Counted from the first letter of the stretch, positions 44,240-56,090 are shown. The stretch: 64,000 nt of DNA from Bathynomus jamesi (GCA_023014485.1 JAJOZX010001002.1:370001-434000), one strand, 5' to 3'. Notes: generated from the sequence alone by a model not told the origin. Numbers and translations are program-made.

Positions 44240-45465
44240 TAGCTGGAGGAGCTACAGATGTCAGCAATGGCAGAACTAGACGGAACAGCCGTATTCGCCT
44301 GTTGGGCGCTCAACATGCTTTTTTCCTTTCGAGCACTGGCCTGATCACTCCTGAGGCGCTTGCGAGTCTCCTTGTTCGTCAAGGTCTCGTCGATCCAGGA
44401 CATACTCGCGCTCGAGGGATCCTGCTGTTGCATCCGCAGGAACTGTTTGTCTTCTTCGTCCGTCATAATACTGAGGGCGTCTTTTCGTGAGATGTCAAAG
44501 TTTTGTGAGATTCTCCTTGAATTTTCTTTCCTTGATTCGGCACCCGTCTTTCGGTTTCAATCGGTTTTTCTTCAACCCACAATATTCTTCATAGAGCTTC
44601 CGAAGCTTGCGCACGCCGGAGTCCACCCGCTGGGTCGGAATTCGTGCCTTGTCCCAGATTGTCAGCGCTCTCTCTATGGTGGCCTTAGCACTGTCACCGA
44701 TTGTGGATCCCTTCTGGTGGTGAAACATGAAGTTCCTGAGAATAGCTCCGTTTGTTGGCAGGCCAGGTCCCAAGATGTCCGGGTCCGGCTTACCCAGGAG
44801 CCAAACTTTCGGACTGCTTCTTGTCGTTGTCATGGTCTTGGCCTGTGGAATGGAAGATAAAGTGGAAATTAGAGTTAAAGAACCTATACATATGTTTTAT
44901 GTAGAATATAAAACAAACAATTTTAACAATTTTAATAAACTTTTATAAATTATAATTTTTTTTTAATTTTTAACAATTTTAATAAACAATTCATTGTTCC
45001 AAATTGCTTATCAAGGTCAGTGCAGTAAATAAATGACAGAAAAACTAAGCAGTGTCCGCCACTCACTGGTGAAAAGTTTAACTTGCCTTATTGGTGTGAT
45101 TCACTGCGCGGTGTAACCCAGATGGCAGGAACACAACAAAAACACGTCTACACCTGCCGAGACTTGGCGACCAACTGAGCTAGTGGGAAGAGTGCATTGC
45201 TATCATATAGTGATTCTTCGGATATAGGTTTACAGTCTACAGTGGCGTTGCTCGGCAAATATTTATTGTAGAACATAATGGTGACCCAAAATTACTGAAA
45301 TTATGGAATTTAGATATTTTTACCTTGAGGTCGCGACCTCTAAATATTGGCCGATCTTCCTGATTTTTTGCATGAAGGCTTCTTTTGTGATATGGAATAG
45401 GAATAGCCTTGTGGAGAATAGCAATTCAAACTTTTATTTTTTCAGTTAATTTTTGGGCCACCCTA

Positions 45466-46559
45466 TTATACATGCATGATATTCCAACACCCATAGATAA
45501 CAAGCTTACCTTATCATCATATGCAGATGATATTACTCTAACATCCACCCACAACAACATCGACACCGCTACAAATAACCTACAAACATACATAAACAGT
45601 ATACAAGACTGGCTCACACACAATAGACTCAAAGTAGCGCCCATAAAATCAACCATCACCTTGCTAACAAGCAACACAAAAGAACACCAGATAACTCCAT
45701 AGCTACACTAAACAACACCAACATTCTACACACTCACAGGACCAAAATACTTAGGGTCACACACAACACATCATTATCTTTTGCAAACCACATTCAGGGC
45801 ATTAAAAATAAATGTACGTCAAGACTTAACACGCTTAGGGTAATAACAGGCACAAACTTTGGACATCATCAGGAAACAACAACACTCATATACAAACTAT
45901 ATTCGTTCAGTTATGAACTATGCTAGCCCATGCTGGGCACCTATTACCTCAAACACACGCATAAACACCTTACAGACAATACAAAACAATGCACTTCGTA
46001 TCATTACAGGATGTACTCAACACCAATAGAACACCTGCACACAGAAACAAAAATACTGAAAATTAGGGAACATTTAGACATGAGGGGAACACAATTCATG
46101 GCAGCAGCGACAAGTAACCCACAACACCCTTGCCACTACATGTACAATCATGCACCAACACCTCGCACCATTAAGGTAACACCAGAGAGACATTATAACC
46201 AAATACTCCATTCCATACCACGCCCCACAGACATCACACACTATAGAAAACACATACACACTCACCTAACCCACAAAGCACTGACACGACTCGGTCCGAA
46301 TGCGGTCCTAGGTGCGAAGCCGTCACCCATTGACAGGTCAGAGACCAGCCTGAGCAGATCGGATCGAGTTAACTTAGCACGATTCCGATGTGGACATCAC
46401 CCCAACTTACAGACATATAAACACAGACTAGACAACTCCACAGACGACACCTACCACCTGTGCCAGGACACACCACAAACAATTGAACACATTATGACAG
46501 ACTGTACCGCTCTAGCACAACATAGAACACAACACAACACAACATCACTAGTGCGCTGA
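45466..46559 (+). pseudogene. LINE RT, second half, with C-terminal Cys/His motif
   Basis: YMHDIPTPIDNKLTLSSYAD then DITLTSTHNNID (YADD active site), QDWLTHNRLKVAPIKSTITL, and after frameshifts LARFRCGHHPNLQTYKHRLD ending CQDTPQTIEHIMTDC, a C-x-H-x-C type C-terminal knuckle seen in many LINE ORF2 proteins. Confidence 0.85.
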
Positions 46560-46674
46560 ACCTCTGGTCCACTCCGGAGAGGGCGATCGGTTACCTGCGT
46601 CCCGCCGCGCCGGCTTGCTCGATCAGGGTAGGCTGATCGGCTAACCAACAACAACAACAACACAACAACAACTT

Positions 46675-48350
46675 ACCATTGACACTACATATTATAAGTA
46701 CTTGCCATAAAGCAGATCTAGCTACTTTATCACTTTATTATGCATTTCCTCCAAATCCATAAATGCTATTGTTTCTCGATTATCTTAATGCAAACACTTC
46801 ATTAACGCATCCTCTGCTTTCATCAATAACCAAATGATCTGTTGTCTTTCTTACCCCTATCTGTCAATACTTTTCTGTATATTTTTTCCACTATATTAAG
46901 ACTTTTATTCCTATAATAATTACATTCACTTCTTTCACCTTTTGTCCAGTCACCCGGTTGGTATTCACTCTTTTCCTACACTTAGACACATCTTCCTCAG
47001 CCATTCTAACATCATTCTGCCTCTACATTTAATAATTTCACTACGTATCCCATCATTTTCTGCCCACTTTCTTCAGGCTACATTCTGCTGATTCAACTTC
47101 GTTTAATGTCTTCTTCCAGACTTCCACACCCTGATATACACCTCATTTGCCTCACCTGACAGCTTACTAAAGTACTCTTTAAATCATTCGCCTTTCGCCC
47201 TCTCATTGTTATTCCTGTCGTCCATATTACCAGTCATTCCACCAGACTGCTTTGATACTTTCTGAATTCTTTCCGAACTAACTTTTTATTCTCCATATTG
47301 CTTCATCTTCTTCTTTCCCGTCTTCATCTACTCTTCTTTTTTCCGTCCTTTTACTGCTCATTTAACATTTATGTTGAATTGTTCGTACAGTTCCGGAGAG
47401 GATTCGCTGAAAAATAAAATTTAAAAAAAAAGCCCCCAACATTATTAATCGTTTCTGGAGATTTTTTAAAATTTTTCTGCAACTTTTTTTACGTAACTGT
47501 ACAACTCATTATATCTTTCATCATTGCCTGGTTGCATTGGTAACATTCTTTCCTAGACTTTCGCTTCTTCTCTACTGTACCCTTGTTCCCTACTTTGTTG
47601 CCATCTCATTCAAATTCAACCCCTCAGTTCTATTCCATTCTCTCTGTTTTATACCAAACATCAAACGGCTTGACTTTGGGGAATACAACCATATGGGCAG
47701 ACAAACCTTCAGTTAATTCACTAACAGGTTTCGTATCACGTACACATCCCATATAATTATTGTATTCTCTCACCATTGCCGTTTATTCGGAGCTTCCACT
47801 TAGTACATTCCTGAAATCATCTCTTCTACACATTATCTATCGTCACATGCCACATACGCGACAATCGCTGTTACTTTCAATCTCTTACAGATGATTTAGT
47901 TTGCTGACATCTGTCATTAACACATTCATATGTTTATACAGTTTACCTTTCATCAGCAAAGTAACAGCCCACTTTCCTCTTCCTCTTTCCACACCCGATT
48001 TTACACTTTTATTCATTCCCATTCAGCATCACCATTCTCTTCTAACATAGTTTTATATGTTAAAATGTCCGTCAAGACATAATATGGTCATTTTCACCTT
48101 CTTTGCATCCTCATCTATACCCCTCACATTCCACATTTCCAGAAATGGTATTCCAACCCAAACTCCAACCATGTTACGCAAAAAGAAGTTTTCCACTTAT
48201 ATAATCTAACCCGATTCCCAAGGACTCCCGCAGTCTACCTTCCTATAACTCGCACGAGGAGTTTGGGGTTCCTATTCCAAACCCTGTATCCCAGGGGATT
48301 TCCAAATACACTGAAAGTTACTTGTATCATTTTTACACAGTTCATTAATG
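46675..48350 (-). pseudogene. Heavily decayed LINE, probably RTE-like (minus strand)
   Basis: The minus strand near 48.13-48.16 kb reads GIPFLEMWNVRGID, resembling the start of an RTE endonuclease. Near 47.0-47.1 kb it reads KWAENDGIRSEIIK, resembling the K-x-P-G-x-DGI-x-x-E-xIK segment before the RT. Everything between is broken. Identification is tentative. Confidence 0.35.
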
Positions 48351-48716
48351 GATGAATAATAATTCTTTATTTGTAAAAATAAGTATTACAACAAAAATTT
48401 TAAAATTGTAATGTAATTTTAACATAAAATAATTGTGAAATTGGACTATTTATTTTTTATTTTGGCCCTTAAGCTTTAGGCTTTACTGGGCTCTCAGATT
48501 AATTAAATATAAAACCGCATCATATAGGGAGTAATTATTAATAATATATAAATCGTGAATAAATATTAATTAACTTCAAATACATAAACGAACTATTAGA
48601 TGAAAATTAGACAATGAATTTAAATCATTGTGACGTCATTAAAGTTATTGTGAAGATACAAGTATTTATTTTTTATTTGTTTATATTTATGAATTTATTT
48701 AGAAAACAAATATTTC

Positions 48717-48919
48717 GGATCACCTGAAGATCAAGGCCCCCAGCCTTCTTTAGTTAGCTTTATAAGACTAACTAACGAAATTATCACGACTTAACCTAAC
48801 CAATCGTTAGGTCAACTGTGCGCCCTTGATGATTGGTTAGGTTAGGTCGTTATATTTTCGTTAGTTAGCCTTATAAAGCTAATTAAAGAAGGCTGGGGGC
48901 CCTAATCTTCAGGTGATCC
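48717..48919. mobile_element. Palindromic foldback MITE, 203 bp, with 8-bp target duplication
   Basis: Arms of about 95 bp starting GGATCACCTGAAGAT, including GGCCCCCAGCCTTCTTTA and CTTAACCTAACCAATC near the centre. AATATTTC on both sides (48709-48716; 48920-48927). Confidence 0.92.
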
Positions 48920-49233
48920 AATATTTCAATATTGCAATCTCTACAATTAATACAATTTGTTATGTTACAATAATACAAATAATAAATTACAACTTATTAC
49001 AATAATACCGTCAACTGGACTGTATATTTTATATAATTTGGCCCTTAATCTTTAGGCTTCACTGGGACTGGGCTCTCAGATTAAATTGAGATAAAATATA
49101 ATACAGGATTACAAATCCCGTTTAAATTATGATTAATATACAAAGGAACTAATAGTAGATATACAGTATGTATATTAATCTTAAGTTAGCATCATAGATA
49201 TGAAGTAAATATTAATCTTAAGTTATTATTATA

Positions 49234-50511
49234 TCAGGTCATCCCATAAGTAATGTCGTTTTTTAGATCGGAATTTGAAGGAAAAAAACTCGACTGAAAC
49301 TTTTTAATCTAGTATATATTTTCCAGCGGAATCAATGACACACTGCCAACGTCCCACAAGCTTTTCAATGCCATGTTTACAAAATTCAGGCGGTTTTGAG
49401 GCAAAAAACGTACAAAGACTGGTGTGCAGGTCATCTAAAGAAGTATACTGTTTCTCATCAAGATAGTTTTGCAGACTCCTGAAGAGATGATAATCTAAAG
49501 GCGCAAGGTCTGGAGAATATGGAGGATGTGGAAGTTTTTCCCACCCAAGCTCCTCAATTTTTGCAGAAGTGATCCGAGCGGTATGAGGACGTGCGTTGTC
49601 GTGGTGGAACACGATTCCTTTCCGATTAACCAAAGAAGGTCTCTTTTCTTTTAGTGCAGTGTTCAATCGATCCAGTTGTTGACAGTAGACTTGAGCGGTG
49701 ATTGTTTAGTTGTGTGGTAAGGTTTCAAAGTGTATTACACCACCTTTATCCCACCAAACACTAAGCAATACCTTCCGAGGGTGAAGACTTGGTTTTGGCT
49801 GTGGTGTCGCTGGTTCTCCGGCGCAAACCCACTGTCGACGGCGCTTAACATTCTGGTACAGTATCCACTTTCATCACCAGTCACTAAACGGTGCAAAAAC
49901 GGATCTTGGAGTTCACGGGAATGAAGAGCTGTGCTAATGTTTACCCGCACCCTCAGATTGTCGACCGACAATTCATGTGGCACCCATTTTCCTAACTTAG
50001 GCACTTTCCGAATTGTTGCAAATGTCGATGGATGATGGACGGGGATGAATTGAGTTTCTGGGCCAATTCTTCGACAGTTGTTGAACAGTTCTTCAAGTGC
50101 GGCTAACAGCAGGTCATCATCAAACTCAGCAGGGCGTCCAGAGCGTGCTGCATCTGTCAAACAACAGTCACCATTCCTAAACTTTTGAAACCATTTTGAC
50201 ATTTCCTCACATGCAGAATATCGTTACCATAAACGTCCTGAATGTTTCGCGTTGCTTCAGTAGCACTATTCCCTTTTTTGAACTCCTAAAGCATTATATA
50301 TGCCTGATATGATCTTCTGATACCGCCATGTTTATGAGGGGTTCACATAAAACAAAACACGCCTTCACTGGTCAAGGTCTGTAAAGTATGTAGCGAAACA
50401 CGATAGATCTCCTCTTAGATATAACCTTCGGAAAATTTATGCTTAAACCGAGTAGGACTAGTTTAAACTTAATCTATCGTAAAAAACGACATTACTTATG
50501 GGATGACCTGA
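49234..50511 (-). mobile_element. Mariner element, 1278 bp
   Basis: Termini TCAGGTCATCCCATAAGTAA and complement (extending through TGTCGTTTTTTA), TA at both flanks (49232-49233; 50512-50513). Confidence 0.95.
49304..50329 (-). pseudogene. Mariner transposase (D,D34D), frameshifted
   Basis: From ATG 50329 (MAVSEDHIRHI) a frame break soon follows, then KWFQKFRNGDCCLTD, ARSGRPAEFDDD, LVTGDESGY (first Asp), and after more frame changes VFHHDNARPHTARI (second Asp) and PYSPDLAPLDYHLF (third Asp) with 34 residues between. The end is intact (VIDSAGKYILD). Confidence 0.88.
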
Positions 50512-52470
50512 TAGATATGAAACAAATATAGAGAAAGTCATTATTGAAGATATGATACCAATACAGTACAAAAGAACTGATAGTTAGACACGAGAAATTA
50601 ACAAGTAATACAGTAATGTACATTTGTTTCAAGATCTTTATTAATTAATCGAGATTTCAACCTTTTCTTTAACGAATTTACGTTCGAAACACTTCTTATA
50701 TCAGCATTTAAATCATTCCATAGTTTCACTCCAATGAAAATGGGAATTTTTGAGATAAGGACGATCTAAACTGGGGATCTATCCCTAGTCTGGTATGAGT
50801 GAATTTCTAGATGTTACAAAACATTTATTTATCCACTGTAAGTTAACGAATTTTGTTTTTACACTTGTAAATGAGAATAAAGTGTGCCAGTTTGATTATA
50901 TCTTTGAGTTTTAATTGTTTTAGCTCTCTAAAGAGTGCACTTGAATGATCATGGAAATCAGCATCAGATAACTTTATTGCTTGTTTTTTGGATAACAAAG
51001 ATACTGTTTGAAGCGTTGTTAGCTGAATTTTCCCACACAAGGGTTCATTACGTTATACAATATAAGGAAGAACAAAAGTATGATACAGAGTTAAAACCTG
51101 TTTAGGGACTACAGGTCTAAGCTTAAACATTATAAAAACGCCCCCTGAAATCTATATGGACATCAACATTCCACTGCAAATTCTTGTTTAGCATTAGACC
51201 AACAAATTTTTTACAGTATTATCCCTTTACAGCAATTTCATCAACATTTAGTTCATCAAGATACACATTTCTTTTATTAGTAAAAAATCATGAAATTTCT
51301 GTTACTGGTATTTAGAAAGAGTGTATTTATTGGAGGTCAACTATTTCATTATTACTTTGATAAATTCTGTTTTAATTAAATATGTCCTTAGCTGAATAAC
51401 ATTTTTGCAAGAAAGAGATAGTTGTATCATCTGTAGATATTATGACGTTAAGTATATCAGAAGAGCGTGGAAGGTCATTTATATACAATAAAAATAACAC
51501 TGTCCAAAACTGAACCCTGGGGTACACCATGTTTAACAATCGTTTTAGTTAAGCAGACCTTTTTCACTGGTATAAATTGACATCTGTTGTACAAATAATT
51601 TTTAAACCAATCACCGATAGCTCCCCTAAAGCTGTAACAGTATAATTTGTTGGTTCAGTAAAATAATATGATTTATTACATCAAAGGCCTTATATCAGAT
51701 CCATAAATATAGAAATCGTTATTTCTTTGTTTTCTTTAGCGACATTTGCACTGTACATAAGATTTAAAATAGCCATTTTCGTTGTTTTATTTTTACGAAA
51801 GCCGTATTAATTTGGAAATGATAAATTATATGAATATAAATATTGCTGCATTCTACTTTTTACAATTTTTTAAGAAAGTTTACCAAGTTCAGATAGTGAA
51901 CACACTTGCCTTTAATTAGTAGTTAGTGCAGGATCACCCCCCTTAAACAGGGGTATTATGCAACCAGTTAGCATTGATGGGAATATTCCTTTGAAAATAA
52001 GTTGATAATTTTTGACAAAGTTACAGTTATTTTTATCTTTAACAAGCTTCAGTATAGGTACAGAGATGTTATGAATGTTGTTTTCGTGTTTTTTAATTTA
52101 CCAATAATATTCCGGACCTCAGTAAATAACTAGCCGAAAATAATAAAATATTCAAAGAGAAACAGAATATTACCAATTAGTATTTTTTTTTTTTTTTTTA
52201 AATATTATGTTTATAACCGAACTTTTTCCCGAAACTGTATATTCAGCCAATTTCAAATTCCTGGGTGCGTTGCGGAAGTAGATGTTTTGCAGAATAACGC
52301 TTAATCGCTCAGATATGAGTTTTATTTTGGCCTCTATCATCTGCGATGTAATTAGTTCCTATGATCTAAAGATTCTTTAATTGTTTTATCCCTTTTTTTA
52401 TTAGTTAATTGGTTATCATGCCAACTCTTCTTATTCAAAACTTAAATATAAAGTTTTCATATCCTTTCAG

Positions 52471-52593
52471 AAAGCCAGTTATGCCCCACTCTTTGGGTAG
52501 GAACGAGTCTGGGGTCTGTCATTCAAGTTATGGTGTTGCTCCCCTCAACTACCGAAGGACGAGCTACGACGCCCGTTAGCGTCACACCCTCAG
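52471..52593 (+). CDS. Tomosyn: Tomosyn exon encoding the LWVGTSLG beta-propeller segment
   Basis: Acceptor ATATCCTTTCAG (AG at 52469-52470) and donor G|GTTTGC at 52593/52594. With the G carried from the exon ending at 7892 the first codon is GAA, giving ESQLCPTLWVGTSLGSVIQV, then MVLLPSTTEGRATTPVSVTP and S. It ends in phase 1 with G, completing Gly with GT of the exon at 56833. LWVGTSLG followed by a P-V-x-V-S-P-S-G type end is conserved in tomosyn from flies to mammals. It is separated from the previous exon by a 44.6 kb intron. 123 bp. Confidence 0.9.
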
Positions 52594-52785
52594 GTTTGCT
52601 CAGTACAGACAGCGGTCCTTATAATTAATTTTTTTTAAAGTATTTTTAGCATGTAATAGTATCTGTATGAACTGTGAAAGGGGTCGACCGCGGGTCGATC
52701 TTGAACCGTCGTTCGAACTCTCACAAAGTATATATACAGTACTGTGTGTATATATATATATCACGCATGAGTACGCCTGATTTTT

Positions 52786-52875
52786 GTATAATAAAAAATT
52801 ATCCCATCAGAATTTGAACCCGGGACCTGTTGGACAGGTCCTGGTTCGAATCCTGGTGGGGATAATTTTATTATA
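52786..52875. repeat. Palindrome made of two inverted tRNA-like 3-prime halves
   Basis: ATAATAAAAAATTATCCC at one side mirrors GGGGATAATTTTATTAT at the other; the centre is CCTGTTGGACAGG. The + strand right arm has GGTTCGAATCC, a perfect tRNA T-loop/B-box, followed by an acceptor-like GGTGGGGATAA; the minus strand left arm has GGTTCAAATTC in the same setting. No anticodon or D arms, so it is not a tRNA gene. Directly adjoins the next mariner. Confidence 0.75.
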
Positions 52876-54306
52876 CAGGGTGGCGCCAAAGTCAGGAACC
52901 GTAGGCACATTTTAATAATTTGTTTTAATGTGTTTTGTTCTTTTCAAATTTGTTGTTAAACCTATGGCACAGAAATTGACAATAGATGAACGGGTGGAGA
53001 TAGTTTTAATGTGTCCAAGGCGTGGTAACACACCGATCAGTTGCTACTGCTTTTAATGACAAACACCCTGGGAGGCCGCCAGTTGTTCAGGCATCAGTTG
53101 GAAAACTGACTGTTCACTCGCTTCAAAGAAACGGGAAGTGTTCATGATCGGCCGAGTAGTAGCCGGCCAAAAAGTTCAACCGATGCAGCAACATCACTAA
53201 CGGTACTCAATCACCTCGAAAACAGCCCACGTAAGTTCTTAAGAAAGTTATCCCAGGAAACGGGTGTCTCCAGAAGATCCTTCATCGAATTCTTACAACA
53301 AATCGTTTCCACCCCTACAAAGTCCAACTCGTTCAGGAACTGCACGGTGACGACACAGACCGTCATGTAGAGTTCTGCCAGTGGTTTCTACAACATCGAC
53401 AGCTTCAACGAAGGATCATGTTCAGCGACGAAGCGATATTTCACCTCAGCGGTCGTGTCAATAAGCATAATGCACGCTATTGGGCCAATGAGAACCCCCA
53501 CTGGATGGAGGAAGGACATGTACAATTTGATCCACGAATTATGGTGTGGGCTGCGCTTTGGGGGGATCGGTTAATTGGTCCGTACTTTTTCGACGGCAAT
53601 GTAACAGGTGAAACATATTTGCATATGCTGTAAACATTTTTAATGCCCATACTGGACGACATTCCATTGGCAGAACGGTCGTTGATGTGGTTTCAGCAGG
53701 ATGGTGCACCACCATATTTCGGAACCATCGTCCGGAGCTCTTTAGATGAAACATTCCCAAGCAAGTGGATCGGAAGGCGAGGACCCGTCGAATGCCTACC
53801 AAGGTTTCCGGACCTCATGCCTCTTGACTTTTTCTTGTGGGGCCATCTCAAGTCGGTAGTCTATGCTGATCGACCCAGAACCATACGTTCTCTAAAGGAT
53901 AAAATCACATATGAGTGTGTCAAAATCAATACCAATGTGTTAAGGAATGTTCAAACCAGGCATGGGGTCAATTACTGGGTTTCTATTACTATTACTTTTG
54001 ATTCCTTTTATTACTATTACTTTAATTTTCATCTATTACTATTACTTGGTCATCTATTACTATTACTTTTGTATGTGGGATACTTCACTCATTTGAAAAG
54101 GATCTTTGTCTATTTAAATGCAATTAGAAGCAGTGTGTTAACAAACAAACAAACACTTTATTTCAGACTCAACATGTACAAACATTATACAAGAGATCCA
54201 TAGAAGATTAAGAGATAGTTTTCTGGAGCACTGACTAAGTAGGCCAGTGAATCACTGTGTATAATGAACATACAATTTCCTACGCCAATGCTTCCAGATT
54301 TGAGAT

Positions 54307-55275
54307 TTATAAAATATAACGGAGAACCAGTCCACTAACCATGGCTTCTATTATCTTATTGACTGACTCACCAAGCCGAGTGATAAATCTAAATACAAAT
54401 TTGCGAATGACAGTGACATAGTTAGGCACCTTATTGACTATAAACAGCATACTGACACTAGAAGAAGCACTATTTACAAATCTTGGAGTCCTTAATAAAC
54501 TCCTAAAAATATCATTATATGTAACATATAATTTCCTCAAATTACATATCCTGTAGTTCCACTACAAATGAGCTGTATACATTGGAGTACAAAAAGTTTT
54601 GAACAAAATCAACTTTACATCTAATGTACACACATGAAATTTTCTAACCAAAGTATTTCCGAAAGTATTCTACATTGCCTTAGAATATCACAGTCACCTG
54701 AAAGACTATCCATTAGTATGTGGCCAAGATACTTAGTCTGGGTTACTTGAACTTACTTCTGACAGCACAATACCATTCAATTGAAATTCAGGAAATTTTA
54801 TATACTTGTAGGCCTTGGTCCTCATAATCATAACATGACTTTTATCAGGATTATATTTTATGTCGTTATCCTTCCCATACCTTTCACACACCTTCAAAAG
54901 TGTGCTGAGCCCTTTTACAGATGGAGAAATAAGAATTAGATCATCTGCATACATCAGATGATTAACAATCATTGTACCAATATAGCAGCCTATTTTACAG
55001 GTGTTCAGCACAACAGATAGATTATCCATATAAACATTGAATAAGTAGGGGGATAGTATCCCTCCCTGTCTGACACCATTGGTCACAGAGAATAGCTCTG
55101 AATTAACCCCACCCCATTTTACAATCATTGTCTGGTGATTTATACCGGAATATTAATATACGGACCAAATAACCAGGTACATTACGATTTACAAGTTTCA
55201 TGAATAATTTGTCATGATTAACATGATCAAATGCTTTAGAGGCATTCAGGAAACACAAAAATACCGTATCCGGAA
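54307..55275 (-). pseudogene. LINE RT fragment (minus strand), same clade as the 15-19 kb LINE
   Basis: PDTVFLCFLNASKAFDHVNH, then DKLFMKLVNRNVPGYLVRI, NGVRQGGILSPYLFNVYMDN, MYADDLILISPSVKGLSTLL, KVCERYGKDNDIKYNPDKS, and after a frame change LRKLYVTYNDIFRSLLRTPR to MVSGLVLRYIL. YADD and SPSVKGL match the LINE at 18.2-18.5 kb. Truncated upstream at the element starting 55281. Confidence 0.88.
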
Positions 55276-55280
55276 AAATC

Positions 55281-55816
55281 ATCGTCCACAATTCATCGTC
55301 CATAATTGATCGCCCACAAATCATCGCTCAGGATAATTCACCGTCCACAATTCATCGCCCACAAATCATCGCTCAGGATAATTCATCGCCTACGTATTAT
55401 TGGGACCAGCAAACTGTTTGTGTATTTTTGCTCTCGTCATTTTCGTTTAAACTAACGAAAATATCACAACTTAACCTAACCAATCATCAAGGGCGTACAG
55501 TTGACCTAACCGGGCATTCAATTAACCTAACAGGTTAATATTGGTTATTTCACCTAAATGTCTTCTGATCTTTTCGTATTAGGCACTCGCTATCACATTT
55601 CGGGCAAGTTAAGGATGAGAGAATAACGCCGAAATTGATAAAAACATCCAATGCTTTGTCTTCATCTTGTATTATCGGGACTACCTACGAAAAACACATT
55701 TTCCGTTTTAAACGGAAAAACAAAATAAAACGGAAAATGTCCGGTTTGGTCAACTGAGTGCCCGGTTAGGTCAACTGAACGCCCTTGATGATTGGTCAGG
55801 ATGAATTGTGGGCGAT
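55281..55816. mobile_element. Inverted-repeat element with ATCGCCCACAA(A/T)TCATC repeats
   Basis: Left end has tandem copies of ATCGYCCACAATTCATC and ATCATCGCTCAGGATAATTC; right end has the complement GATGAATTGTGGGCGAT. The interior has AACTTAACCTAACCAATCAT and GTTGACCTAACCGGGC, shared with other MITEs in the window. No clear target duplication. Confidence 0.6.
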
Positions 55817-55957
55817 TAACTTTCTTAAACCCCAAAAATACATTAGCATCTAGAGTTTGGTGTTTACCGACTGCATTCCCAGCATCCCGATTCACCAAGG
55901 CCCCTTGCGGGGTACCCTGTGTGAGATGGTATTGAGTTGGCGATGTAGCAGTGTCTG

Positions 55958-56090
55958 AATTCAGGGATCCAGGATAAGACTGAGAAGCAGAGGGCTCTGC
56001 ACTCATGGATCCAGGATGAAGCTGAGAGGCAGAAGGCTCTGCACTCATGGATCCAGGATGATGCTAAGCGGCAGCCAAATAACAAATATT
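55958..56090. repeat. Three tandem 45-bp repeats
   Basis: Unit includes GGCTCTGCACTCATGGATCC and AGGATGAAGCTGAGAGGCAG, diverged between copies. The period is a multiple of three, so several frames stay open without being genes. Confidence 0.75.

Larger units (their letters stand above)
40412..44833 (-). pseudogene. Transposase-like protein, WDGK/NTG/CRHH/AERG lineage, interrupted by a transposon
   Basis: N-terminal part (44833-44240): MTTTRSSPKVWLLGKPDPDI, a helical domain (AKATIERALTIWDKARIPTQ), a one-base deletion near 44.48 kb, then FDISRKDALSIMTDEEDKQF. After the insert (42021 down): TKEVAAALDRVKLPDRAAMF, LLHWDGKLLPDIAGNKKLVD (first Asp), GLVFDTTATNTGLNMG (second Asp), WIACRHHVFEV (C-x2-H), HNARWMTKAIYSL (RW), then DCAERGVALIQSYN with the likely catalytic Glu, and KDETQKQYLLRLVASHRKRL. 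Frameshifts near 41.15, 40.78 and 40.56 kb also break it. The D, D, C-x2-H, RW, E-R order is that of hAT transposases. Lineage known to me only as multi-copy uncharacterised proteins. Confidence 0.78.
40110..45465 (-). mobile_element. 8-bp-TSD DNA transposon of the WDGK/NTG/AERG lineage (hAT-like), 5356 bp with one insert
   Basis: Tips TAAGGTAGCCCACAAAAA and the complement of TAGGGTGGCCCAAAAATT, continuing as 128-137 bp imperfect inverted repeats that both end in TTTAGAGGTCGCGACC. TTATACAT flanks both ends (40102-40109; 45466-45473), and a single copy restores LINE RT frame FNLYMHDIP. An 8-bp duplication and TA(A/G)GG tips fit the hAT superfamily. Transposase is on the minus strand; a second transposon (42022-44239) is inserted in it. 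Confidence 0.88.
39662..46674 (+). mobile_element. LINE with (CAA)n tail, split by a DNA transposon
   Basis: RT remnants at 39844-40109 and 45466-46559 belong together. The 3-prime end is a CAA-rich tail (46646-46674). The 5-prime end is truncated near 39.66 kb. The middle (40110-45465) is a later insertion. Confidence 0.75.
48351..52440 (-). pseudogene. Decayed LINE RT (minus strand) interrupted by a mariner
   Basis: Minus-strand pieces: GVPQGSV followed by a DDTTIS motif near 51.5-51.4 kb, AFDVINHIILL near 51.69 kb, and the C-terminus FHDHSSALFRELKQLKLKDI then IKLAHFILIYKCKNKI at 50.96-50.85 kb. The 3-prime UTR contains two direct copies of TTTGGCCCTTAA(G/T)CTTTAGGCTT (about 48462 and 49037). 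A foldback MITE at 48717 and a mariner at 49234-50511 are inserted in it. Many stops. Confidence 0.6.

Noticed and set aside
52801..52866. tRNA gene
   Set aside because: Only T-arm and acceptor-like halves are present, in inverted duplicate, with no D arm or anticodon arm.
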